This document shows positions 22,035 to 29,495 of a DNA stretch of 32,662 bases, in pieces. The notes under the pieces were generated by a model, which made no database searches, was not told the origin of the DNA, and was given only the letters and a program-made list of their open reading frames with translations. Position 1 is the stretch's first letter; every line of letters begins with the position of its first letter. Source of the stretch: a virus; the IMG/VR virus record IMGVR_UViG_3300011115_000657, positions 1 to 32,662 of that record; one strand, 5' to 3'. The translations under genes and the position numbers were made by a program.

Positions 22035-23615
22035 TTACCCAATACTTGCACTTTGGATTATATTCCTATCAAGTGATTGAGCAGTTGTAACATCATTAGA
22101 AACCACATAAGCCTTAATAGGTTGTGCTTCTTTATTGCCTATTGTTTGTGCTAATTGATTTGTTGCACTTGCACCTACTACGTTAAATGAAGGAGCAGCA
22201 GGAGCAGCACCACCTGTAGCACCTCCTCCACCACTTGGAGCACTACCACCTCCTGCAGTTATTGAAGTTGCACTTCCTATTCCTGCCGCTAATATTGAAG
22301 CAATAGAAGTTGCAGCTCCTATTTTGGTAGTTAATATGGAAGTAGCACCTAATTTTAAATTTGCTAAATAAGATGGATTTGGAACTCCTGGTCCTATAAA
22401 AGCTGGATTTAAAGGTGTAGGTGCCATAGATGCTTTAGCTAAACCTATTGCTTTTGTTGAACCAACTATAACATCTGCAATAGCTAATCCTTTTTGAACT
22501 GCTAATATACCTAATGCAATTGCTTTATTTTTACCCGCAAATTGTTGTAATATATTTAATGATGTATCTAATGCATTTCTTTTTGCGTCTTTTAAAGCTT
22601 GTTCTATTGCAATTTCTTTGTCTGCTTGTTCTTTTTGCTTTGCAAGTTTTTCTTCATAAATAGCATATTCTGCATCCGCTTGGCTTTTTAAAAAGTTATT
22701 TGTTAATTCAGAAGCATCTAAATTATTAGCTTCTAAAATTGCTTTCTTTTCATTGTATTCTCTTAATTCTTTTTGTGCAGGTGTTTCTTTTGATTTTGCT
22801 ATTTCGTCTAATATAGCTATTGCATCTTTAGCAGATTGCATTTCATTAGCTAATCTTTCTTGTTCTAATTTATCAAGTTCATCATTAGTTTGTTTTTTAT
22901 TTTCTACTCTTTTTTGACCTTCTTTCTTTTCAACTTTAGTTACTTCTTTTGTACCTGCAATAAATCTGTTTATAGAGTCATCATAATTTTTACTAAAATC
23001 ATTTACTGAACTTTTAGCATCTTTCCAAGCTCCACTAAAATCACCTGAAATAAGTTTTTTAATTGCACCACCTAACATTCCTAAAGATTGAAATACTGCA
23101 GTAACAGAACTATATACTACACCAAATGCTTTTGATACAGTAGGTAAAGCATTAACCGCTAAATCAACTAATGTATTAAATAATGGCTCAATTGCTCTAA
23201 ATACTCCATTAAATAATTTACCAATACCATCAAGTAATGGCTGCAATTTTTTCATTGCATTTTCATTGTCTTGAAATGCAGCAACTAATCCTCCGATTAA
23301 AGAAACAAATAAGCCTATGCCGGTGGCTTTCAATGCTCCTCCGAAGGATTGAGTAGCTACCTTTGCTTTATTCAAAGATGCTCCAACCATACCCAATGGT
23401 CCACCTGCACTTTCTAAAGTATCAATCCAATCTGATGATGCCTTTTTAGATGATTTAATTTTATCTTCTAAATCGTCAATTTGGTTATATAACTTTTTAA
23501 AATCTTCAGAACCTGCAGCGGTATCTTTTAACTGTCTTTTTAATGCTTTTAAATCAGAAATAGACTCTCCAACATTTGATTTAACTTCTAACTCTATTGT
23601 TTTCTTTTCAGCCAT
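22035..23615 (-). CDS. Tail tape measure protein
   Basis: 526 aa, the largest helical protein in the tail block. The N-terminal coiled coil (SISDLKALKRQLKDTAAGSE ... LYNQIDDLEDKIKSSK) leads to hydrophobic segments (about 90-115, IGLFVSLIGGLVAAF, and further ones near 175 and 360-440). A charged coiled-coil middle (about 225-345) and a glycine/alanine-rich stretch (about 445-475) follow. It sets tail length and may help DNA cross the inner membrane. By the usual 1.5 angstrom per residue rule the tail would be about 75-80 nm. It is the last gene of its block, with its start inside the 52-aa gene upstream. Confidence 0.88.
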   Translation of the reverse strand: MAEKKTIELEVKSNVGESISDLKALKRQLKDTAAGSEDFKKLYNQIDDLEDKIKSSKKASSDWIDTLESAGGPLGMVGASLNKAKVATQSFGGALKATGIGLFVSLIGGLVAAFQDNENAMKKLQPLLDGIGKLFNGVFRAIEPLFNTLVDLAVNALPTVSKAFGVVYSSVTAVFQSLGMLGGAIKKLISGDFSGAWKDAKSSVNDFSKNYDDSINRFIAGTKEVTKVEKKEGQKRVENKKQTNDELDKLEQERLANEMQSAKDAIAILDEIAKSKETPAQKELREYNEKKAILEANNLDASELTNNFLKSQADAEYAIYEEKLAKQKEQADKEIAIEQALKDAKRNALDTSLNILQQFAGKNKAIALGILAVQKGLAIADVIVGSTKAIGLAKASMAPTPLNPAFIGPGVPNPSYLANLKLGATSILTTKIGAATSIASILAAGIGSATSITAGGGSAPSGGGGATGGAAPAAPSFNVVGASATNQLAQTIGNKEAQPIKAYVVSNDVTTAQSLDRNIIQSASIG

Positions 23616-23752
23616 TTTATTTCTCTTTTGATTTGGTTAAATCCTTGTTTTAATGTTGTTGATCTTTGATATTTTCCTTTAGCTATTTCAATTAATTCAC
23701 TTTGTCCGTAAAATTCATCTAATGCTAATAAATCTAAAATGTGCTTTATCAT
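23594..23752 (-). CDS. Small protein, 52 aa, between tail tip and tape measure genes
   Basis: It reads MIKHILDLLALDEFYGQSEL and ends KREIKWLKRKQ: helical, with a basic tail. ATG 23752 overlaps the upstream TGA (ATGA), and it runs 22 nt into the tape measure gene in another frame, so translation is probably coupled to it. An assembly helper for the tape measure is a reasonable guess from position only. Confidence 0.6.
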   Translation of the reverse strand: MIKHILDLLALDEFYGQSELIEIAKGKYQRSTTLKQGFNQIKREIKWLKRKQ

Positions 23753-25722
23753 AATGTTCTAAAATCTGTTAGTAATTCAAATTGAACTTTTCCTGTTGTT
23801 AAATCTGTTGTCATTGTATTAATTAAATATCTCTTATCTCTTATAACAAGTCTATCATTCAATTTAATAGTTGTTAATAATGATGTTGGTAATATTCCAC
23901 TAACTTTAATTAATCGTGCTTTAGAGTTAAATATATTAGATAAATAATTATCGTAATATTGGTTATATAAACTTTTGTCAATTAATTCATTTGTTAATGT
24001 ACTTTGTTGTTGATTAAAATTTAAACTATATGTATCAGTACCATCATAATATTCTTGTCCAAATGCTTTGTATGTAGTATGCAATGTTGATGTTCCTCCC
24101 GTAACATTTGTGTTAAAATAAAAATCAGCAGCAGCAGTTAGTGTAGTTAATGCAGTTGGATTATAATCATATAATATAACTGGCTTTGGAATGTACTTTT
24201 GTAAATCAGTTTTTAATGAATAACCTACTTGCAAAAGTTCTGATAAATTACTAAAGTTTAAATCTTCAAATGGTAATTTAATATTGTATTCATCACCATC
24301 ATTATTTGTATCGTAAAACAAAGAACCATACTCAATTCCATTATTAGAATTAAATCCAACATTAACTAAAGACTCACTTTTTTCATATTCAAAATTTATT
24401 TTCTTATATGTTTTTACTCTATTTAAATTTACGTTATCAGATTTAATATATTTCGTAATATCTCTTGTAGTTCCTGCAGCATAATAATCTTCTAATTGTT
24501 CAACTGTATAATTAATTCCATCAGTTGAATAACAAGTAAGATTAAACATTTTTAATAATCCACTAAAAAAATCTTCTATTTTAATTTCTGGCATATATGA
24601 ACTAACAGAAACTTTAGCAACTGTAACAACTTGGTTAGATGCTTTTGTCCAAGTGACTGTATTTTGTAAAACTCCAGTATATGCATAAGTTCTAATTATT
24701 GCAGTTGAATTAAAAGTAATTGTAGCATCTGAAATTATATAAACAGTAAAATTTGAATTATCATTTACTAAAGCTCCAAAAGGAAAACTTTGTAAACCCA
24801 CAATAGATGTTGTAGTTATTTTTTTATATTCAACACCATTTTTATATAATAAAATACTATATGGTATTCCTGATACAGTTGGAGTTATAGTAACTTCTAA
24901 TGCTTTATAATCTTGTCTTGCTACGTATGGTACTGTTTGTATTGAACTACCTTGTGTCCAAGTTATTTGAATAGGAGTAGGTTTAAATTCAAAATCATCA
25001 GCATTTTTTAACCATAAATAAGCGTTTGTAAATCTTGCATCAGATAAAAATGTACTTGGCTCTAAAGTAGTACCATCAAAGTTAATTCCAAATTGAGTTT
25101 CAATCATATTTAAAACTGCTCTTAATCTTAATGCTGGAAATAATTCATTATATCTAATTGGACTTGTAGTTAAACTAATATCATTTGTACCTGTTGCACC
25201 ATAATTCCAATATCTATTAGAACTAATTAAAGGAAACATAACATCAGAACTTGTAGTATTTGTAACTACTTTTGCTTTAACATCTGCAGCACCGTAATTA
25301 AAATCATAAGTAGTATCTGTTAAATCTTTTAAATATAAACCGTTAAATTTATCTTTTAAACTACCTAATGCTCCAATAAATGTAATGCTATAATCTTGTG
25401 GTTGTCCATCTTTTACATTGGCACTTTCTAATTGTATCTTACCACTTCTAAAAGGAATGGTATCTATCTCAATATATGCATCAGCTTTAACTAATGTACT
25501 AAATCCATTGTCATTTGAATTTTCGTACCAATGTCTGAATATTTTATTATTTTGTTTTGATGAAGGTACAGTAAATGTTTGGCTAAAATCTGTATAGGTT
25601 TTACTTATATCATTCACATTTTGAATAGAACTATTAACAAAAATCTTTTCATCTGAAAATAATTCTACTCTATTGTATTCTAATGTAACTGAATCTTTAA
25701 TATATATTCCTACTACTATCAT
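23749..25722 (-). CDS. Tail tip / baseplate hub-type protein, 657 aa
   Basis: A long beta-rich protein. The N-terminal part (VTLEYNRVELFSDEKIFVNSS, then DISKTYTDFSQTFTVPSSKQN, about 40-58) is the sort of start seen in tail tip proteins of Bacteroidota phages. A middle Ig-like stretch (about 260-360) and a C-terminal region ending KARLIKVSGILPTSLL ... RLVIRDKRYLINTMTTDL resemble hub proteins that close the tail tube. No peptidase or glycosidase motif is seen. It overlaps both flanking genes by four bases (ATGA). Confidence 0.68.
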   Translation of the reverse strand: MIVVGIYIKDSVTLEYNRVELFSDEKIFVNSSIQNVNDISKTYTDFSQTFTVPSSKQNNKIFRHWYENSNDNGFSTLVKADAYIEIDTIPFRSGKIQLESANVKDGQPQDYSITFIGALGSLKDKFNGLYLKDLTDTTYDFNYGAADVKAKVVTNTTSSDVMFPLISSNRYWNYGATGTNDISLTTSPIRYNELFPALRLRAVLNMIETQFGINFDGTTLEPSTFLSDARFTNAYLWLKNADDFEFKPTPIQITWTQGSSIQTVPYVARQDYKALEVTITPTVSGIPYSILLYKNGVEYKKITTTSIVGLQSFPFGALVNDNSNFTVYIISDATITFNSTAIIRTYAYTGVLQNTVTWTKASNQVVTVAKVSVSSYMPEIKIEDFFSGLLKMFNLTCYSTDGINYTVEQLEDYYAAGTTRDITKYIKSDNVNLNRVKTYKKINFEYEKSESLVNVGFNSNNGIEYGSLFYDTNNDGDEYNIKLPFEDLNFSNLSELLQVGYSLKTDLQKYIPKPVILYDYNPTALTTLTAAADFYFNTNVTGGTSTLHTTYKAFGQEYYDGTDTYSLNFNQQQSTLTNELIDKSLYNQYYDNYLSNIFNSKARLIKVSGILPTSLLTTIKLNDRLVIRDKRYLINTMTTDLTTGKVQFELLTDFRTL

Positions 25723-26819
25723 ACAACATCATTTATAAGGTTATAAGCATATTCAAATTCCATTTCATAGTTTATTAATCTATCTTTTAAACTTGTCTTT
25801 AAATCGCTTCCTTGTGTTTTTACTGTTACTGATTTTTCATCTAATAATACTGTTTCACTTAATAATAAATCAGTTATCAATTCCGAATAGTTTTGATCTA
25901 CAAATCCAGTGTTTAGTTTTATAGTTTGTGTTCCATTTATATTAAATGTTTTTACTTGCCCTTTAGATGTGTTATAATTTATAGCTGATGGCATTAATTT
26001 ATAATCTGTTCCTTTTACTGCAATAGAATTAGTTTGTTGTTTAAAGAAAGTTAAAACTTCCCAACCACCATAACGATTTATAAATGTACATTCAACAGGA
26101 GTATATTTATATTCTTCATTTATATAAGTATAAAAACTATCTGAAGCTATTTGTACTGAACTTGCATTGTATAAATTTACATCAAGTCTATTTCCTAAAA
26201 TAAATTTTGTATCAGTTGGATATTTTGTTAATGGTATTTTAAAGTTATATATTCCACTCAATCCAGTTATGCTTTGAGTTACTGAATAACTATTATCTAA
26301 TTTAACATAAATCAAATCTAATCTATATCCACTTGCCATCTCTCCAATCCAATTAACATAATTTTTTGAAGTAGAACTTGATTTAATTATATTTTTTGAT
26401 ATTAATTTATTAGATAAAAATCCAGTAGTATAAGAATCAATAATTGCATTTACCCCTTGTGTATAAGTTGTAAATCCATTTACTCCTACATATTCAATTG
26501 TATCTAAAAGTGTATAAGTAGTGCCAACTAATTTATATCTTTTAACTTGAAATTTTATCCATTCATTACTATCTTCAGAAGCATAAGAAACTATTTTAGT
26601 AGGTTTAATATTATCAATAAATTCTTTAACATAGTTTGAAACATTATAAGATGTACTTATTTGCGTAGTACTTGGAATTGATTTTGATAAAGAATAAAAT
26701 CCTGTTCCTGATGTTGGATATGCACTACCATTCCAAATTGATAATTCTATCTTGCTTCCTATTTGTCCAGTTTCATTTACTTCAATTATAAATGGACTTC
26801 TTACTTTTACTACTTTCAT
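25719..26819 (-). CDS. Tail structural protein (distal-tail type), 366 aa
   Basis: Begins MKVVKVRSPFIIEVNETGQI and is dominated by short beta strands with many Y, S, T and N residues; no enzyme motif. The position ahead of the larger tip protein and the pattern LIYVKLDNSYSVTQSI / YTPVECTFINRYGGWEVLTFF suggest a distal tail or tip component. Family not identified. It is coupled by ATGA overlaps at both ends. Confidence 0.6.
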   Translation of the reverse strand: MKVVKVRSPFIIEVNETGQIGSKIELSIWNGSAYPTSGTGFYSLSKSIPSTTQISTSYNVSNYVKEFIDNIKPTKIVSYASEDSNEWIKFQVKRYKLVGTTYTLLDTIEYVGVNGFTTYTQGVNAIIDSYTTGFLSNKLISKNIIKSSSTSKNYVNWIGEMASGYRLDLIYVKLDNSYSVTQSITGLSGIYNFKIPLTKYPTDTKFILGNRLDVNLYNASSVQIASDSFYTYINEEYKYTPVECTFINRYGGWEVLTFFKQQTNSIAVKGTDYKLMPSAINYNTSKGQVKTFNINGTQTIKLNTGFVDQNYSELITDLLLSETVLLDEKSVTVKTQGSDLKTSLKDRLINYEMEFEYAYNLINDVV

Positions 26820-26974
26820 ATTGTATGGTATATCGTATCAATTAAATCTTCATCTATATATATTTCTTCTTTACAAGGTATTTCTATATAAATTGAACTA
26901 TCTATTAGATTTATGCTTTCTATTATAAATGTTGGAATTGTATCTTCTCCTTTATAAATTTTTACTATGTTCAT
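26816..26974 (-). CDS. Small acidic protein, 52 aa, in the tail operon
   Basis: MNIVKIYKGEDTIPTFIIES followed by an acidic second half (IPCKEEIYIDEDLIDTIY). It is tied to its neighbours by ATGA overlaps at both ends (26974-26971 and 26819-26816), strong evidence that this short frame is translated. It may be a small tail component or assembly factor; nothing more can be read. Confidence 0.65.
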   Translation of the reverse strand: MNIVKIYKGEDTIPTFIIESINLIDSSIYIEIPCKEEIYIDEDLIDTIYHTI

Positions 26975-27501
26975 TTTATATCTTTTAAATTATAATCTAC
27001 CATTGTTTCTACGTCTTGTCCAAATGCTTTTAATAAATCTACATCTATATATTTTTTATATCCTGCTTCAAATGGCTTTGTAAAAAATAAAGAAGGTTTA
27101 ATTCCTTTGTGAAAAATACTTCGTGTAATTAAGAAAGCAGTTGCTTGGTAACTCATAAACTTGCCACTCGTTTTGTCTCGGAACTGAAAACCTTTCAATC
27201 GTACCCATTTTTCTATTCCTTTAGTTAATCCTCCTTTTGGTCCTGTGCCTGATCCAAACTTAAATGGACTGTTTGGCGCTTTTGCTGAACTTGATTTACC
27301 TTTTACCCCTTTATCTTGAAATGCCCCATAGTCATCCATTGAAAAGCCAACAATACTAAATCTATTCTCTGTAACTATTTCTCCTTTTAAACTATCGTAT
27401 AGTTTTTTAGTTACATTCTTACCACCTTTAGTTAAATTACTTCTGGCTTGTTGGATCACATAATCCCTAAATTTTTTTATGACATTATCTACTTCAGTCA
27501 T
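26971..27501 (-). CDS. Tail completion / neck protein, HK97 gp10-like
   Basis: 176 aa with the marks of the gp10-like morphogenesis family: an N-terminal helix (VDNVIKKFRDYVIQQARSNL), then FSMDDYGAFQDKGVKGKSS, a glycine-rich loop (KFGSGTGPKGGL) and a C-terminal helical part (FFTKPFEAGYKKYID). Such proteins join head and tail or close the tail. The start shares a base with the upstream TAA (TAATG). Confidence 0.75.
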   Translation of the reverse strand: MTEVDNVIKKFRDYVIQQARSNLTKGGKNVTKKLYDSLKGEIVTENRFSIVGFSMDDYGAFQDKGVKGKSSSAKAPNSPFKFGSGTGPKGGLTKGIEKWVRLKGFQFRDKTSGKFMSYQATAFLITRSIFHKGIKPSLFFTKPFEAGYKKYIDVDLLKAFGQDVETMVDYNLKDIK

Positions 27502-27926
27502 TATCTTATAGGCATATCATTTGGAACTAATATATCAAATGTAACTGTACATCCTGCAACCTTATCCTCAAACCTATCTCTAAAAAATTCGTAGTTTACA
27601 CCACCGGTTAATTGATATAAATCAGTAAATAAATCTCCCCTTCTTAACATTTCAACTAACTTAATACCGACCATTGATTGCGTATGCATTACATCCTGCT
27701 CATTTGTATCATCATCATTTACTAAATCCATTGATATAACTGATATATTATAAGCAAATGCCTCTCCTTCTTCCCGAAATGAATTCACAACTATATGCGA
27801 TATTGGATAAATATCTTGTTTATTTAGTGCAATATTAAAAATAGATCCACTTGTAACTGTTTTACAAAACGGATCTAACTTTAATTGCTCCTCTATTGTG
27901 CTTAAAACTTGGTAATATCCTATCAT
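27501..27926 (-). CDS. Tail terminator/completion-type protein, 141 aa
   Basis: MIGYYQVLSTIEEQLKLDPF, then FNIALNKQDIYPISHIVVNS and FTDLYQLTGGVNYEFFRDRF. An N-terminal helix followed by a beta sheet with a helical middle is the layout of tail terminator proteins, and the position next to the gp10-like gene agrees. The call depends on context more than on a motif. Its ATG overlaps the TGA of the frameshift frame upstream (ATGA). Confidence 0.6.
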   Translation of the reverse strand: MIGYYQVLSTIEEQLKLDPFCKTVTSGSIFNIALNKQDIYPISHIVVNSFREEGEAFAYNISVISMDLVNDDDTNEQDVMHTQSMVGIKLVEMLRRGDLFTDLYQLTGGVNYEFFRDRFEDKVAGCTVTFDILVPNDMPIR

Positions 27927-28195
27927 TTCTTTATCATTTTAGCTTCTAATTCTGTTTTTTGTTTCTCAAAACTTAACCACGTTAAGCATTCGTGTATATT
28001 TATCCTTGTAATTTCGTCAAATCTTGTAAGGTCTCCTTGAGCAATAGCATAGATTGAACTATACCATCCCCATCTTTGCCCAAATTGCCCTGCAGAAGAA
28101 TATTCTGTACCTCCGGATCCTTCTCCAAATAAACAATCGTAGCGTTCAATAATGCGTTCCCTAAATTGTAAAAAAAAACCGTTGCACCTAAACAA
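27923..28195 (-). CDS. Second frame of the tail assembly chaperone, reached by -1 frameshift
   Basis: The frame is open from upstream of 28195 to a TGA at 27923 but holds no ATG before its last five residues; only a poor TTG (28195) could start it. It overlaps the 220-aa gene by 196 nt in the -1 frame. A T TTT TTT slippery site in the zero frame lies at 28177-28171; a slip there joins residue 164 of the first frame to LQFRERIIERYD... of this one, giving a product of about 246 aa. The part FGQRWGWYSSIYAIAQGDLTR ... CLTWLSFEKQKTELE is well formed, and its TGA overlaps the next ATG. Chaperone pairs made this way (lambda G/GT) guide tape measure and tube assembly. Confidence 0.7.
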   Translation of the reverse strand: MFRCNGFFLQFRERIIERYDCLFGEGSGGTEYSSAGQFGQRWGWYSSIYAIAQGDLTRFDEITRINIHECLTWLSFEKQKTELEAKMIKK

Positions 28196-28662
28196 ACATC
28201 TAAAGGAGCATATTTCATTACATCTCCATAAGTAACTGTTCCATTATAATCTTCAATCTCATATGTGCCATTTAAGCCATTCTTTTTAATTGGTCTATAT
28301 AACACTGCCATTGCTCTATGCATCATATCCCAATCAGTTATATAAGTATCTAAATCGGTATACTCTCCAAAAGTCATATCCTCAAGATTAGGAATAAATC
28401 CAAATTCAGTGCCTCCTAATTTAAATCTTTGGATCAACTTATGCTCCTGATTAAACATTGCACCAAGTGAAGCAGTTATATCATTTACATCTTTGTATTT
28501 TATAAGTGCAATATCTTTTAAATCAATTCCACAAAATATCTGTACCATCTTTTGGTGCAGGAACTCGGAATCTTCATTGTCTTTTGCAATCTTTAAAAAT
28601 GCCTGATATTGAGATAATTTAATCTCATTTAATTTAGTCGGGATTGTGATTTCTAACTTCAT
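28000..28662 (-). CDS. Tail assembly chaperone-type protein, first frame, 220 aa
   Basis: First gene of the tail operon. It begins MKLEITIPTKLNEIKLSQYQ and runs through IQRFKLGGTEFGFIPNLED, DWDMMHRAMAVLYRPIKKNG and APLDVCLGATVFFYNLGNAL to LKETLQDLTKLQG. The plan is known to me from tail regions of Bacteroidota prophages without a firm function. The chaperone call rests on the long -1 overlapping frame downstream and the T9 run (28170-28178) inside the gene. A phage late promoter motif ends 3 nt before the ATG. Confidence 0.72.
   Translation of the reverse strand: MKLEITIPTKLNEIKLSQYQAFLKIAKDNEDSEFLHQKMVQIFCGIDLKDIALIKYKDVNDITASLGAMFNQEHKLIQRFKLGGTEFGFIPNLEDMTFGEYTDLDTYITDWDMMHRAMAVLYRPIKKNGLNGTYEIEDYNGTVTYGDVMKYAPLDVCLGATVFFYNLGNALLNATIVYLEKDPEVQNILLQGNLGKDGDGIVQSMLLLKETLQDLTKLQG
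28170..28178 (-). other. T9 slippery run for -1 frameshifting
   Basis: On the minus strand the zero-frame codons GTT TTT TTT TAC contain a T TTT TTT heptamer, a perfect X XXX YYY slippery sequence. It is the only such heptamer between the opening of the second frame and the stop of the first. Polymerase slippage on nine T residues could produce the same fusion. Confidence 0.65.
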
Positions 28663-28665
28663 AAT

Positions 28666-28695
28666 ATAATAACAATTTTAATAAAAATTTGTTTC
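28666..28695 (-). promoter_or_regulatory. Phage late promoter motif, tail operon
   Basis: GAAACAA (28695-28689), 13 nt, TTGTTATTAT (28675-28666) on the minus strand, then ATT and the ATG at 28662. A terminator-like hairpin (28702-28731) lies immediately upstream, the same order as at 19024-19083. Confidence 0.7.
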
Positions 28696-28701
28696 ACACA
28701 A

Positions 28702-28731
28702 AAAAGGATAACCATTTATGATTACCCTTTT
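28702..28731 (-). terminator. Terminator-like hairpin ahead of the tail operon
   Basis: In the minus-strand RNA, AAAAGGGUAA pairs with UUAUCCUUUU (one G-U pair) over a 10-nt loop, followed by UU. The stem carries part of its own U tract. It lies about 25 nt beyond the stop of the small-gene cassette (28754). Confidence 0.65.
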
Positions 28732-28753
28732 AAGTCTAACAAAAACCAAATTA

Positions 28754-28915
28754 CTAATTAACTAACTTTATATCTATTGCGAAAAAATTTTCACTAAACA
28801 TCTCTTTAAAAATGGTTATTACCATTTGTTCATTCTCTGCAGTTATATCTGCATATTGATAATCCTTCTCATTATCACCATATCTAAACCATCCTTTTAC
28901 TTCGTATCGTTTCAT
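28754..28915 (-). CDS. Small protein, 53 aa, end of the tiny-gene cassette
   Basis: It reads MKRYEVKGWFRYGDNEKDYQ and continues through ITAENEQMVITIFKEMF to a short hydrophobic end. The plan (strand, acidic turn, strand, helix, strand) is that of small ferredoxin-like phage proteins found in Bacteroidota, function unknown. Its ATG shares a base with the upstream TAA (TAATG). A terminator-like hairpin follows. Confidence 0.65.
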   Translation of the reverse strand: MKRYEVKGWFRYGDNEKDYQYADITAENEQMVITIFKEMFSENFFAIDIKLVN

Positions 28916-28995
28916 TATCTAACTATTAAATTGATTACAAAATAAGCTGCTACTACTCCGATAAAATAAATTTGATATTTTTGTTTTGATAACAT
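28915..28995 (-). CDS. Micro-membrane protein, 26 aa
   Basis: MLSKQKYQIYFIGVVAAYFV followed by INLIVR: a basic N-terminus and one hydrophobic helix. Too short for most gene finders. It is supported by the TAATG join to the next gene and by filling the gap after the 33-aa gene. It may be an inner-membrane peptide acting on the host early in infection; this is inference. Confidence 0.5.
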   Translation of the reverse strand: MLSKQKYQIYFIGVVAAYFVINLIVR

Positions 28996-29000
28996 AGTTT

Positions 29001-29102
29001 CTATTTTTTAATTTGATAATTATATTTATACATTTGAATTAATTGACCTTGTGTAGGCGTAAAATATATCCATTCTTTACGCCATTTACTAAAGTATTGC
29101 AT
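29001..29102 (-). CDS. Tiny basic protein, 33 aa
   Basis: MQYFSKWRKEWIYFTPTQGQ, then LIQMYKYNYQIKK: rich in aromatic and basic residues. The start shares a base with the TAA of the 47-aa gene (TAATG). Function unknown. Confidence 0.5.
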   Translation of the reverse strand: MQYFSKWRKEWIYFTPTQGQLIQMYKYNYQIKK

Positions 29103-29245
29103 TATCTAATTGATTTTAAAAAATTATTAATAACTAAAGCCATCATTTGCATATTGTGTTTTGTTTTAGGATACATTGCTTGACCTTTAAATTGAAATAA
29201 TTTTGTAGCTTCTTCGATTGTTAATGTGTTGTTAAATGTTGTCAT
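29102..29245 (-). CDS. Small protein, 47 aa, first gene of the tiny-gene cassette
   Basis: Started at the ATG at 29245 (MTTFNNTLTIEEATKLFQFK). An ATG at 29296 in the same frame lies upstream of the expected transcription start, inside the promoter, and is rejected. The product is a short helical protein ending NMQMMALVINNFLKSIR. It is the promoter-proximal gene of a four-gene unit between packaging and tail genes. Confidence 0.6.
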   Translation of the reverse strand: MTTFNNTLTIEEATKLFQFKGQAMYPKTKHNMQMMALVINNFLKSIR

Positions 29246-29279
29246 AGTGTTTAGTTTTTTAGTTGTTGTTATCTGAGTA

Positions 29280-29309
29280 CAAATATAAGCCAACATTTTA
29301 AACTACAAA
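29280..29309 (-). promoter_or_regulatory. Host-type promoter of the tiny-gene cassette
   Basis: TTTG (29309-29306), 18 nt, TATATTTG (29287-29280) on the minus strand: the best match to the Bacteroidota consensus in the genome. The leader to the ATG at 29245 is about 25-30 nt. It lies beyond the last gene of the terminase operon (stop 29343). Confidence 0.85.
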
Positions 29310-29342
29310 ATTAAATATTAAATTTTAACAAAACTTTAACAT

Positions 29343-29495
29343 TTAGAATATTTTTATCCTTGCATTTGCTACCTCAAACATCTGCCTTAATTTCTGCACT
29401 TGTTGAAATGATCTTGGCAATGCAATCTGTACTTCTTGGCCTGTCATCAAATGTATATAACATTGAACAAAAGCAATCATATAAGAATAGTTCAT
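29343..29495 (-). CDS. Small protein, 50 aa, after the large terminase
   Basis: MNYSYMIAFVQCYIHLMTGQ, then EVQIALPRSFQQVQKLRQMF and a basic end. Its ATG shares a base with the terminase TAA (TAATG at 29495). Mostly helical; possibly a packaging accessory protein, but no motif is known. Confidence 0.6.
   Translation of the reverse strand: MNYSYMIAFVQCYIHLMTGQEVQIALPRSFQQVQKLRQMFEVANARIKIF

Noticed and set aside
29246-29296. N-terminal extension of the 47-aa gene to an ATG at 29296
   Set aside because: This ATG lies inside the promoter region upstream of the -7 box and cannot be in the message from that promoter.
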